From: Paracentrotus lividus
Lineage: Eukaryota > Echinodermata > Echinoidea > Camarodonta > Echinidae
Assembly (NCBI GenBank): GCA_940671915.1
Contig: CALNVZ010003435.1
Location: 3,864,487 to 3,928,486 of the forward strand
Reading direction: 5' to 3'
Length of the DNA: 64,000 nucleotides
The notes below the pieces were generated by a model that worked only from the letters and a program-made list of their open reading frames with translations, did not search any database and was not told the origin of the DNA. This document shows positions 26,332-38,256 of the stretch, one piece after another. Every line of letters begins with the position of its first letter. The stretch's first letter is position 1. The position numbers and the translations under genes were made by a program.

Positions 26332-27835
26332 GAGAGGACTTCTCTAGTGAATATGGATAAACAGACAACAAATAATAAGACATCAACGTCAATAAAAACT
26401 CTTTACCACATAAACTGCATCTGAACGATTTATGAATATATTAACGTTATATAACTTATCATGCTAATGCCTGTGGTTACAATCGGTCGTGCGTCTGCCG
26501 TGCATCCTTCTGCGTCGGGTCTGCGTCAAATTTTGCAGCAAAAAATCTTTGCGTCAGACGCAGGAAGATACATTTTTTATATACACTTCTCTGCGTCGGG
26601 TCTGCGTCAAATTTAGCAGCAAAAAATCCTTGCGTCAGACGCAGGAAGATACATTTTTTATATACACCTCTCTGCGTCGGGTCTGCGTCAAATTTTGCAC
26701 AAAAACTCCTTGCGTCAGACGCAGGAAGATACATTTTATATACACCTCTCTGCGTCAGGATGCGTCAAATTTTGCAGCAAAAAATTATTGCGTCAGACGC
26801 AGGAAGATACATTTTTTATATACACTTCTCTGCGTCGGGTCTGCGTCAAATTTTACACAAAAAAATCCTTGCGTCAGACGCAGGAAGATACATTTTATAT
26901 ACACCTCTCTGCGTCTGGTCTGCGTCAAATTTTGCACAAAAACTCCTTGCGTCAGACGCAGGAAGATACATTTTATATACACCTCTCTGCGTCGGGATGC
27001 GTCAAATTTTGCAGCAAAAAATTCTTGCGTCAGACGCAGGAAGAAACATTTTTTATATACACTTCTCTGCGTCGGGTCTGCGTCAAATTTTACACAAAAA
27101 AATCCTTGCGTCAGACGCAGGAAGATACATTTTATATACACCTCTCTGCGTCTGGTCAGAGTCAAATTTTGCAGAAAAAAATCAAGAGGACTTCTCTAGT
27201 GAATATGGATAAACAGACAACAAATAATAAGACATCAACGTCAATAAAAACTCTTTACCACATAAACTGCATCTGAGCGATTTATGAATATATTAACGTT
27301 ATATAACTTATCATGCTAATGCCTGTGGTTACAATCGGTCGTGCGTCTGCCGTGCATCCTTCTGCGTCGGGTCTGCGTCAAATTTTGCAGCAAAAAATCT
27401 TTGCGTCAGACGCAGGAAGCTACAAATTTATATACACCTCTCTGCGTCGGGTCTGCGTCAAATTTAGCAGCAAAAAATCCTTGCGTCAGACGCAGGAAGA
27501 TACATTTTTTATATACACCTCTCTGCGTCGGGTCTGCGTCAAATTTTGCACAAAAAATCCTTGCGTCAGACGCAGGAAGATACATTTTATATACACCTCT
27601 CTGCGTCTGGTCATAGTCAAATTTTGCAGAAAAAATCCTTGCTTCAGACGCAGGAAGATATATTTTTATATACACCTCTCTGCGTCGGGTCTGCGTCAAA
27701 TTTTGCAGAAAAAATCCTTGCGTCAGACGCAGGAAGTATATTTTTATATACACCTCTCTGCGTCGGGTCTGCGTCAAATTTTGCACAAAAAATCCTTGCG
27801 TCAGACGCAAGGATTTTTTTTTTTTTTTTTTCGAC
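26332..27835 (+). repeat. Two-level tandem array of 78-81 bp TGCGTC units
   Basis: Fourteen head-to-tail units share CTGCGTCGGGTCTGCGTCAA, an A-rich middle and GCGTCAGACGCAGGAAG. The last motif starts at 26551, 26632, 26712, 26790, 26871, 26949, 27027, 27108, then 27403, 27483, 27563, 27641, 27720 and 27798. Periods are 78-81 bp. The two blocks, of eight and six units, are each preceded by a nearly identical flank of about 180 bp (26334-26510 and 27186-27362; offset 852), so flank plus array was duplicated as one piece. The final unit ends in a perfect inverted repeat (AAAAAATCCTTGCGTC, then A, then its inverse) running into a T-run. Long open frames on both strands are by-products. Confidence 0.95.
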
Positions 27836-28016
27836 CCACAGGATCAAAAATGGCCGTATTCTTGCTATACAACCATGTCGAAACAGAATCGCAGTGGTTG
27901 GCACCCGCCCGACGCAGGCTGAGGATACGAGCGCCGAAAATAAAAGGTACGACGGGGTGACTGGGACCAAGGCAAGAGGTGTAACCAGTCAGGGATTCGA
28001 ACCTCTTCTACTCTGA
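27836..28016 (-). mobile_element. Possible tRNA-like SINE remnant
   Basis: On the minus strand GAGGTTCGAATCCCTG (about 27990-28005) is a perfect RNA polymerase III B box of tRNA type. No convincing A box or tRNA fold lies upstream, so it is not a tRNA gene. A decayed SINE head or a chance match is possible. Confidence 0.25.
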
Positions 28017-29000
28017 TCATAAAATTCAACTTGTCTGCATCATAACTATGTTTCTGGCGTTGTGCGTTGGACGAGCTTGTGACCTCACTATTTTCCACCC
28101 ACCCCGTACACATGGTACATGTGCCTCTTATTATTTGTCTCTCATCTGGACTAGTTCTTGTTTCCAAACCATCTTGATTACCTCTAGTGATTGAGAAACC
28201 AAATCTTTCCTTCTATTGCTATCATAAGCCACGGGCCGTAACGGACACACCGTATCAACGATGACATTGTTTAACGTTTCTTCCAATAATATTTATTAAA
28301 GTTTACGTCGGGCCCGTCGCGAGACCCGTAAACGATTGGGTGATAAATGATGTGAGGAACAAAACTGTTCGAATTTGGTCCTGTCTTTCTTTGTTTCTTG
28401 GTCATACCACAGGAGCGGTCAAGTCTAATGAAAAGAAGAAGTTGGATTTATTTATAACCAACGATTCCATCGACACGTTTACGTTAGTTTGTGAAGGATT
28501 AGGGGAAGCTTGACCCTTCAGATCACCTCCGCAGTATTCTTGCTTTAATTTGCACCCGTCACAATTATTGAGACCTTTCGATCGGATTTTCCTTGTATTT
28601 CGTTGAGTATATATTTCATAATGAATTAAGAAACACAAAAGGTTACATGCTGAGAACCAAAAAGACCTTACATCGTATATTTTAAGACAGAGCTACCGTT
28701 CTTCTGATTCTTATACAATATGACAAGTATTGTACACATATTCGACTTGTAAGAAGGGACCTTGATTCACAATGGAGCGCATCAGGATGAGAGGAAGTTC
28801 ATTTCAAAGATGGAGAACCGGAGGGAAAAGCTGTAGTACGCTCTAATATAATTTAGGATTCTCAGTGGGAATTATACAGTCATTTAATCCATCAATAAGT
28901 GAACAAAATGTATATGAATGGTGTTTAAACTGTTTGTCATTAAATAATTAAGATGTACACCATTTGGCTCTTTATCCATGTTATCTTGGGTTCTGACCCA

Positions 29001-29111
29001 ATTGCCCGAATTCACAAACGTGGTTTAGTTAGTCCATGGTCTAAATCCGTGGTTTAAACCCCTGATTTAGACCATGGACTAACTAAACCACGTTTGTGAA
29101 TTCGGGCCAAT
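29001..29111. repeat. 111-bp near-perfect palindrome
   Basis: The left arm (29001-29047) and right arm (29064-29111) are inverse copies over about 47 bases, differing by a single G indel near the outer end. Sixteen bases separate them, containing the palindrome GGTTTAAACC. Outer ends read ATTG(G)CCCGAATTCACAAA. It could be a foldback MITE or a hairpin-forming element. No clear target duplication was seen. Confidence 0.95.
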
Positions 29112-30575
29112 GTGCTTTGTTTGAGCAGTGGTTGAGCTTATTCAAGAAATTAAAAGGTGAATTTTGGGGACGTTGACAAAATTTGGATAGCGGGGGAAAG
29201 AATTTGTGCAATTGAATTGGGTATATAATTCGAACAGTATTACTGCTTCGAGAAGGTTAAATTATATCCATTCTGTTTCAATCAGAAATACCATGCAGCC
29301 CGATAGTATAGATTCATTTAATTAACCAATATAGTGAAATTATCCTGTAAAATTCTCGTATCGAACCCAAAACTAATTCAGCCCTCAAGTCATGCACCTT
29401 TCTAAATAAAAATGTCTTCCTTTATAATTGGTCTTTTCTAAAAACCGGATAGTAATTGGTTGTTTTCAATATTGAAGCTCACTAAATACACCCTCCTGTT
29501 TTCGAGCAACATCTATAAAAAGCAAGGGTCGTCTGTTCAAAATTGGTTGAATGGTCACCATGGCAACAAAGCGTTCTGCAATCATGCAATGAGTAATTAT
29601 GAGATGATACTATGACGATGATTTCATTTGATCTTCCCTTAAAATGCTATTTTGTATAGAACAATGAATCGGGTCAATTAAAAAGTCAGTTTTCTCGACC
29701 CTTTCATCAGCCATAGACACGATAGTAGAAGAGATTGACTAGATTATTGTTCCCATAATAAACTGTCACCTTCGTCAAATTGAAGATGATTGGCTCTTCA
29801 TGCTTGATTAAGTGTGACTATAATGTGTCGATTATGCTCATTTTGTAAACAGACCAGTAAGCAGGATTCATGTATGGGTCATCCCGATTGAAGAAAGGAA
29901 ATACAACACAATGGACAATTTAATAAACAGATTTACTGGCTGCTATTTGTTCGCGTACGGTTATTTTCGAGGACTCTATAGATCGGAACCCCGAAGACGA
30001 GGATGACTTGTTGTAGTGAGTGAAACTGTTAATAATGAAAACATAAATCTCTGAATGATTTTTAATATGACTAACTAAAGGAGACTACACGTTTGTGCAG
30101 TTTTGTTCTTTTTATGATCACTATATGAAGAAAAAAAATAAAACAAATAGGCCTATGTGTCTGCGAGAAAAAAAAAATTACAACAATTATGACTCCTAGT
30201 CCGATAGCTAAGCTGCACAATTTTGGTTGACACATAATAAATTATGGGATATATCACAGTAAAGTTTTACCCATTGAGTTGACTTATGACTTTAGCGGTT
30301 ACTTATTTGATTGAAATAAATGCACAACAGAAATCTTTTGCATAATTCTATCTCTCACTCATTAATTCAACCATCAATATTTACCTCAGATATTCCATTA
30401 TTAAGCCATTGAGTCATACTTGTGCGAATAACCCTCTCAATTTGAGACATGCTATATTCCAATCTTATGTCTAAGTCATTCAAATCAATGTAAATAACCT
30501 TCAATGATTTGTCAAAGGAATAAGTGGTTATAATATTTATCATGTTTACCTCACCAGCAACTACGATTCTCCTCT

Positions 30576-30631
30576 TCGGGGTTCTGAATAAAAGACGAAA
30601 AATATATTTGTGAAAAGACGAAGAACCCCGA
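30576..30631. repeat. Hairpin with 10-bp stem
   Basis: TCGGGGTTCT (30576-30585) pairs perfectly with AGAACCCCGA (30622-30631). The 36-base loop and right flank also hold the repeated word AAAGACGAA. Function unknown. Confidence 0.6.
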
Positions 30632-31081
30632 CAAGTCGCGCGCTCGGCCGCAAGCCTAAGGTGATGGAAAAGCGATAAAGATGCTGTATTTTACTCTTTA
30701 ATTGATTTCTTATTCGCCTGATTGCTCGCTCCTATTGTATTGCTAATGGCTTTTTCTTTGAGCAACCCGCCCGACAGCAGATAAGTTAAGAGGTGTCCTT
30801 AGCTAAGAATCTTTTTGTTAATGTCTGGGTATCAGTGACCGAAATTTGTTGACAAAGATGGTCACTAATATGGGAGGTCTATTCATGGAGGTTTATAAAT
30901 AAGATTCTACATACATCATCTGGGCCTAGTAAGATGATGGAAAGAGTTGTTTTTGAGGCGTTAGAAACGTTTAATAGAAAAAGCAGTTGGACAGAATGTA
31001 CTCAATAAATCAATACGATAATTATTAACCATATTAGAACAGACTCCTGACTTCAGAAGTATTCTCATATGCTAGCTGCTG

Positions 31082-31200
31082 ATGACCTGCTCAAAAAGTT
31101 CACCAGCGATCTTTTTTGCAAGTGCGTATTCCTTCGCCTTCGTCAGGCGCACTTCTACGAACTCTTGCGATAAATTGCGTTTCGACATAGTGGGAGTGCA
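31082..31200 (-). pseudogene. Possible relic related to 26056-26253
   Basis: Minus-strand translation gives an open stretch containing VRLTKAKEYALAKKIAGELF, ending at a stop just before 31080. It shares spaced residues with the 26.1 kb open stretch and likewise abuts a TGCGTC repeat unit. No known protein recognised. Confidence 0.2.
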
Positions 31201-31234
31201 GACATTTTGCTCTTACGTGTCAGAACGCAACATG

Positions 31235-31312
31235 CATTACCCTGCGTCCGACGTAAGGAATTTCTGCGACACCTGACGCTGACTAGACGCAGACAGGTGC
31301 ACAACCGACGGA
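31235..31312 (-). repeat. Diverged single unit of the TGCGTC array
   Basis: In reverse complement this reads CTGTCTGCGTCTAGTCAGCG, then a GCAGAAATTCCTTACGTC block and GGACGCAGGG. The order and spacing follow the 26-27 kb units with many substitutions. It shows the unit is an older dispersed sequence that later expanded in tandem 4 kb away. Confidence 0.6.
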
Positions 31313-31320
31313 CGACCGTT

Positions 31321-31352
31321 GTTGTTGTTGGTGATGATGATAAAGATGTTGG

Positions 31353-31411
<59 letters not shown>

Positions 31412-31475
31412 GTAATGATGATGATTTTGTCGTTGGTGATGATAATTATAATGATTTTTATGATGATGAGTTTTA
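31321..31475 (+). repeat. (GAT)n microsatellite
   Basis: An almost pure GAT run (about 31353-31411) lies between degenerate GTT/GAT flanks. Frames of polyaspartate or polymethionine across it are artefacts. Confidence 0.97.
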
Positions 31476-32197
31476 AGATGATTTTAATAATTAATGAAAA
31501 CGATGATATTATATGGAATATATTGTTCGAAGGGGGTTAATTAAAAAAAGAAGAACAAAAGTGTTGGACATAATTGGGCTGCTCCATCGTTTAAGGAGAA
31601 GCTTTTTCATATTGCGCTCCTGATATATTCCATCTACACATCCTTGCTCACTTTGCAAAAAGCTGATACCATCGACATTCTCATCATCATCAGCGCTGAG
31701 GAGTAAAATCATCTTTGAGATGTCGTTCCAAAATGAAGCATTTTATGACTCACATACATCATCGGTAGCCAAACGTTCTCGGAGATTAAGTTATGACAGT
31801 CGCCCCAAGGAACCTACGGTCCCAATACTATGAGATGAGGATGCCTCGCACTGTCATGAGTAATCTATATAGCAATATCATAGCTGAAAATCAGCTTGGG
31901 TCATAATGATCATCGGCGATGATACCAGTGTTCTGCAAGACGAGTTGTGGTTGGCCGAATTGGTTGAGGGGTAGAGTGGGGATCATGCACGGTCATTTTG
32001 CTGCAAGGGAGAGAGAGGCGGTGGGGGGGGGGAGTTGAATGTGTGATTTGTTTTGATGAGTTCACTGAGCATATGAATGTATTATTTTAAAGCTATATCA
32101 TCAAATAATTAGGAAAGTTTTTTAAAACATCCATTTTATCAATATTATGTTGAAATCAAGGACAATCAAACTCACGAGTGCTTTGTTTTGTTTGTTC

Positions 32198-32198
<1 letters not shown>

Positions 32199-32231
<33 letters not shown>

Positions 32232-32275
32232 TTGTTGTTGTTGTTGTTGTTTTGTTGTTTTTTTTTGGGGGGGGG
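32199..32275. repeat. T-run, (GTT)n, T-run, G-run tract
   Basis: Thirty-two T (32199-32230), about seven GTT units, another T-run and nine G (32267-32275). Same order as 18325-18398. Confidence 0.95.
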
Positions 32276-33966
32276 TATTCAATTCTGAAATTGTTATCTT
32301 GTCGTCGACCCTTTAAAACTATCGAAAAGCTGTATTATCGCACTAAAAGGTAAAATAAAACAAAAATATATGGAAAACGTAATTTATGTCAACAAGATGT
32401 CTTCAAATGTAAGAACCTTACAAACCCCTGTTTCTTCTTCCCTCCGTGGTTTGAGGAACGTTGTCCAAAACCTCCCGCTGTTTCACGCTTAGCGTTTATC
32501 CACAAGCAATAATCTTTCCTCAATCATGGTACTTATTAGACCTGAAAGTGAAATAATTCAAGCTGGACAATATTTCAAATGATAGGTTTTTATAGATTTT
32601 GAAATTCCACTAACCCTCGACCGCCCCACATCCTTTCTCTGCACTAGCCCCGAGTCAATCACTCTGCGGGCATCTAAAATATTAGCCTCGACTTTCAGGA
32701 GGGCTTTTAACAAATTTTGTATTTTCTCCCAAATAGTAGCTTTCTTGACTTATCTCATGAAATGGAAAACTATTTCGGATATTAACTTAAGATAGTAGTG
32801 ACAGTATCTTCAAAGGTGTCCATGCCCCAATGAATTATTGCAATATATCCAAAATGATAAACAAAACTATCATGGCCCTAGTGAAATATTTCGCTTATTA
32901 TGCAAATATTTAGCTGATCGATTTAATTTTTTTTTTTTTTATCACAAAACATTGAGAATTTTTGCTTTTTATTCAAGTATAAACATTTTCAATCGATTTA
33001 CGGATCTCTAGTCAAAATACCACGAAGTCTATGATCTTTATGACGATCCGTACAATATTGTGTAAAGTCCATGGTAAATCTAGGCCTATTTATGTTTATA
33101 CAACCATTTATTTTATAGCTTTATTCATTATGTTTAGAATAATCTTTGAGACATATTGTATCAAACAAGTTATCAGACAAATTTTTTTTAAAGTCTGATT
33201 TATAAAGACTAATCCCGTGATCGACGAGGGGTGCGGTCATCTAGTTGAGGGTTGAAGATCTTAGAGGGCCAATAAATCTTAACGCCCTTTGAACCTAGCT
33301 GCCACTCTCAATCCATCTCGCATCCATTCCGCGCTGCCGATTTGCTGCTATATAGGCAGAGTTTCTAAAGTGAAAACAAGCTCACAGAGGTGTGTGACCA
33401 AACACGACCCAGTAACAGTTGAAAACTTCCGGTGGCAACAATGAACCCCTCATGCGTTTATACCAGGTTTTTCATGTTTTTACCCTTTTTTTGTAATTGG
33501 AATAACCCAACTAAACTCAGACAAAAATTGTATTCGTGAAATTGCACACCTCAGGTACCCCCCCCCACACACACACACAAAATTTGAATTGTGTTAGTAC
33601 ATTCCAATAAAGATTTTTTTTTTCCCAAAAAATTCGTAGACCTCAATTAGCACAAATCAAACGGATGGAAGAACACGTTATTCTGTTAATAACGCTGAAA
33701 TTGGCTATCTACCTTATTCAAAATCAAATTGTATCATTGCTTCACGGAAATAAAAACAAACAGACATACGAACATGAGGAAAACCGTCAAGGACATTTAT
33801 AATATTTGTCCTTCATATGCCACTCCACTCGCAAAAGAAACACAACATAGGCCTACGTACTTTTTATCAGCACCATTCATTTACAGATCAGAAATGAATA
33901 TAGAAATTTGTCCATAAATTATAATATCAAATGTTAGTTTTGGCCAAGAGGGATCGAATTTTGTTC

Positions 33967-34292
33967 AGGTGAAAGTCGGAACTAAAACATAAACAAACAC
34001 GTTATCTAACAGCATGATAAGAAATACTCATCGTTTTAATAATTTTTTTCTCAAAAAATTCATCGAAGATGTTCATTATGTATCAATATGTTTATATTTC
34101 TTATGTTCACTTTGTAAAGCGCTTTGAAACACTAGGTATAAAGCGCTATATACATGTTACTTATTATTATTTTATTATTAAAGATTTATAAGGATGAAAT
34201 AAAAGAACGAGGTGAAATTCGGAACCAAAAAATAAACAAACCCGTTCTCTAAGAGCATGATTGTATATAAACCAATTACTCATCGCTTTATC
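33967..34292. repeat. Diverged direct repeat of about 75-85 bp flanking a retroelement tail
   Basis: AGGTGAAAGTCGGAACTAAA with ATAAACAAACACGTTATCTA (33967-34040) is repeated as AGGTGAAATTCGGAACCAAA with ATAAACAAACCCGTTCTCTA (34209-34292). The copies share an ending AGCATGAT and TACTCATCG, with an extra insert in the second. The interval contains the retroelement tail below. Confidence 0.75.
34107..34183 (+). mobile_element. 3' tail of a non-LTR retroelement or SINE
   Basis: TTTGTAAAGCGCTTTGAAAC followed by TATAAAGCGCTATATACATG and a TTATTATTATT tail is the form of retroelement 3' end widely seen in deuterostome genomes. The doubled AAAGCGCT word forms a small stem. No coding part remains. 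Confidence 0.6.
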
Positions 34293-35041
34293 TTTCTGGA
34301 AAATTTCACCCACTCATCCCCAGATAATATTTTATTTTTGTTGTCCAAACATGATACAAAACAAAACATGAACAGAAAACTTTTCTATAAAAAGAATATT
34401 TATTGAAAGTGATACCTAGCAGACACCAATCCCAACAATGATTTCGAGGATTTAGCGAAGCATAATTGTTTTCCCATGCTGAGAAAGTAGATTAAACACC
34501 TAAAAATATACAAAATTGTTGATTGTTTCTGGTATCCAGGGAAGTGAAAATGATCTGTTTACACATTTTGCGCCATTTTATTGGATGCCTGTTCTGATCC
34601 CTCTTTACGCAGAGGAAACGCTTTTGGGCCGGTGGAATTCATTGACAGTAAAAAGGGGAAAATATACCAACTGACATCGGTTTATTCAAAGGAAGTGTAG
34701 CACCGTGAGAAGGGAAGTAGTGATCTATTTTAATCGAAGAGCCATGTCATGTCCATAATTGTTTGATTTTTTTTATATTCTTATAAATTATACCGGAGCT
34801 TCCACCCCACTGATTAGGTAGAGGAAACTCGACACACATTAATTTCCCACCTTTAAACGAACTGGTGATACGTTGGGCCTTTCCCTCACCCTAGATACCA
34901 CGCAATATGTATGGTTACTCGGTATGATTTTGTTTTCCCCTGGCGGTAGGGGGTGGGGCAGGTTGTCTTTTTTTCTTTCTTTTTTTTTGGTGTCATTATG
35001 ACTTGTGCTGTTGTTGTTTGTTGTTGTTGTGTATTAAAAGC

Positions 35042-35182
35042 AAAAAAAAAAAAAAAAAAAAAAAAATCATTTAGATGTGTAAAAGAAATATATTGTTTCA
35101 ATAAACTCGAAACATGATTTCATTATCAAAATGTCCCTAGATTACTTGCGGATGATATTTTGTAGTGTTCCATGGGAGTTTA

Positions 35183-35207
<25 letters not shown>
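35042..35207. repeat. A-run and (TA)n tract
   Basis: Twenty-five A (35042-35066), and about 13 TA units at 35181-35207. Confidence 0.95.
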
Positions 35208-35214
<7 letters not shown>

Positions 35215-35741
35215 ACAAATTGTTCTTTGTCAGATAAATATCGTTAAAGTATAATAAATTTCATCTTATATGATAATCTTAACAATGTACAGGTTGCATG
35301 TTTTAAAGTTTATTTTGTTTTAATTTTCCTTTGTGACATCACTGTAATAATAATGATCATTTTCATGAAAGTGAAGTTTGCAATGCAAAAATTGAAAGTT
35401 ATCAATCGAAAGCGTACCTTGTCCAAAGAAAATATTTATCAATTGCGGACGTATTATGGATGAAAAGTCTCTAATTCACTAATAACTCTTAATTAATGTT
35501 ATCATTTCCTAAATTTAGTGAAACAGTTCCAGTAAAAGGCAGCGAATAACCTTTCCAAAAATAACATTGATTCAGGGTGACTATAATTATTCAAGCACTT
35601 AATCACTGGAGTAATATTACCACTTGATAGTGTATGTTTTTCTTGCATATCTATATTTTTCATCAGTATATTCCTCTTTCCCCATATTCAAGGTCAAGTG
35701 TATAAGATTTTCCACTGGTTTCTCAATGAACTTTTCTTTCT

Positions 35742-35876
35742 GGGGGCATTTCATCAAAGGACTTGTCGGACATTTTATCCGACAAATTTGCTCTCAGCCA
35801 ATCAGATACAAGCATTTCAGTAGCTTATAACAGTTTGTCGGATTAAACGTCCGACAAGTCCTTTCATGAAACACCG
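35742..35876. mobile_element. MITE with TTTCATGAAAGGACTTGTCGG termini
   Basis: Inverted arms of about 40 bp: the left reads CATTTCATCAAAGGACTTGT then CGGACATTTTATCCGACAAA. The right, in inverse, reads GTTTCATGAAAGGACTTGTC then GGACGTTTAATCCGACAAAC. The centre is about 50 bp and includes CAGCCAATCAGATACAAGC. Each arm also has its own small GTCGGA/TCCGAC stem. Superfamily not determined because no clear target duplication is visible. Confidence 0.75.
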
Positions 35877-36018
35877 GTCGTCGGTATTTAAATCCCAAAG
35901 CTTATCTTTCTAACGCCTCTATTTTGTTTTGTTTTGTTTTCTTAGTTTTTGTTTTGTTTCGTTTTTTGTTTTGAGAGAGAGAAAGACAGAGCTAGGAGAA
36001 GGGGGCCACTTGACCCTA

Positions 36019-36268
36019 CACTAAGAAAAAAAAAGGTTCCATTGAGCACCCTTTTTGCCACAATAGCGACACCCTATTGATAGGGTCCCCATTAGCACCG
36101 TTCTGTACAAAAAAAAAGTGTCCATCAGCACCTTAGGTTTTCTAGGGTGGTGATGAGCACCCGTACGGTGCTACTAGGCACCCAAAAAGGTGTTAATGGG
36201 CACCCAAAAGTGTGCTGCTATTGTGGCAAAATAAAGGTGCTCATTGGGACCCTTTTTTTCTTAGAGTG
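36019..36268. mobile_element. MITE with CACT(CT)AAGAAAAAAA termini, 250 bp
   Basis: The left end, CACTAAGAAAAAAAAAGG then TTGAGCACC and TTTTTGCCACAATAGC, is mirrored by the right end in inverse: CACTCTAAGAAAAAAAGGG, ATGAGCACC, TTTTGCCACAATAGC. The word GCACC or GGTGC recurs many times in the interior. TA precedes the left end, and ATA follows the right, so a TA target is possible but not certain. No coding. Confidence 0.75.
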
Positions 36269-38256
36269 ATAAAGCCAACCGAGAGACTCCGGCTGGTGTA
36301 TAAAGCTTATTTTAACCCTTCCTCGTGTGTCATCTCAGAAATATTTCATCTATCGGGGGCGGCATTAAGTCTTCTCACCTCTATTTACTTCCATCGTATA
36401 CAATGCGGTCCATATCAATGTAAACATATGTCATGACGTCATAAGCCTACCTGAGCAGGGCGATATGAACTTGGTGAAAAGACATCCCCTCTACACCTAT
36501 CATTATACACCTTGAAATGGCAATTAAAGTTGATCTTGATGCGATGAACATATATGAAATTTAAATACATAATTAATCGGCCTTCACAGAGTGCCAATTA
36601 GATTAAATCAAAGGAAATATTCCTACTTACAGCAACCCTATATTTTGGTAATATATTATATTTTTCAAGATAGAAACAAAAAGGGAAAAAAATATTTCTA
36701 CATTTTAAATGATTTGAAGTCAATTAGGCTTATAATTCATTGTTTCTCTGTCCTCTCTACGGCAACAGTTTGAATTATCTCCCATTTAATCAAAACAGAA
36801 ATATTCACGTCGACGCGAATGAGTAAGATGACTTGTGTACTGTGTGTTTATCATGTATAAGTGACAGAGAGCAAGGGGTTGCGATGAGTCGAAAGTTTAA
36901 TTAAGACGAATTTGAAGTTGTAGCCGATCGTAGAATGAACCCTACAGCTCGTCTTCAGCGTCGTGAAACTCGATTAAGAAGAAATGAGAATGGGTGGATC
37001 CATTGAGATATGTGGCAATAACGATTGTTTTTCTGCTGGCTGTTTCCCGCCCCTTTGATTAGCGAGACAGCCTTGGGTATTATTCATTCAGCAATCAACT
37101 TTTCACTATTTCAAATATATCAAACAGGTCGCCCATACGTGGTATATGAGTCACGTAAATATTGTCCTGTGCAGTGCATGATATGCGTGTATGTGTGTGT
37201 ACCGAGTTGGTCCCAAAGAGGGAGCGAAACTTTCCAAGACGCGCTGGTGGAGATGGATCAATGCATTATCGCGTGTGCTGCATGTTACGCAACGAGCATA
37301 ACAAGTGCGGTTTCAAGACGAGCAGCGACAGACCACGTTCACATCTTCATCTGATCTGAGAATGCGTAAATTTCCCCCTTGCTTCAATGTCCCCTGCGTC
37401 AACTTGCGTCAATCTGCGTCAAACTCTATTACCCGATTAACAGCAAGCAAACGAAACAGGACAACGTGGGAATTGCATGTATCTATGTTTCAAAATTACA
37501 AGAATTATGTTCAGATTAAAACCATTACTTTCCCTCACAAAAAAAAAATCGTTGGAAAAGTCAGATGTTGTCTGCTGTCTCGGAAATACTTTACGGTTTG
37601 CGGTTTTTGACGGTTGCCAGAAAACAGGGGAATAGAGACATGGCAGATGAGAAATGTGGACGCGTAATTCCTGTCATTGTCTTGAAGCCAAGTACATTGG
37701 ACCTATAATGTTTCCCTTATGTATGTCACTACACCAATTCCAGAAGGTCGACATTTCCTCAACATTTTTTATCAGTTTTTATTGCGATTATAAAAAGGAA
37801 AAAGGGTTTGTGATTCATTTTTCGTTTTCAAAAACTGTATGTATTAATTACTTAGACAGTGTCTATGTTTATTTTTGTTGGAACAGTTGTGTGGAATTGG
37901 CTCTGATATTATCATGATTATTCGAAGGAATGATGCTATTAGGTTTGAATGTTGTTGCCAGACGTCTCAAAATCCACCACCATCATGACCATTTCCCCCG
38001 ACAACCATCATGACCATATCTCACCTCCATACCCCAACGACCACGTACGCCACCCTCACCATTCCCATCACAGTCAACACCACCACCACTATCACAACTA
38101 CCATTCTCTCCAACAACCACTTTCTGCCTACTTAATACAGAACTAATTTCCATTGGTACTTATGAACCTAGCAACGAAGATCATCCAGAACAGACAAAGA
38201 AAAAGTCAAACATATTTTTCGCAAAAATATTTTCTTAGAGTTTCTTGACTTTACTA

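Larger units (their letters stand above)
28017..33966. other. Gene-free stretch
   Basis: No supported gene. It contains the long palindrome (29001-29111), a 10-bp-stem hairpin (30576-30631), a diverged TGCGTC unit (31235-31312), a GAT microsatellite (31321-31475), a T/GTT/T/G tract (32199-32275) and a C-run at about 33560-33567 followed by CA repeats. Confidence 0.4.

Noticed and set aside
26332-27835. CRISPR-like array
   Set aside because: Units are contiguous and nearly identical over their full length with no unique spacers, and the context is eukaryotic.
26489-27960. Long open frames (up to 236 codons) over the tandem array on both strands
   Set aside because: They arise because the repeated unit lacks stops in several frames. 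Different units fall in different frames and the inverse strand is equally open.
27985-28010. tRNA gene suggested by GGTTCGAATCC on the minus strand
   Set aside because: No matching acceptor stem, D-arm or anticodon arm at the right spacing.
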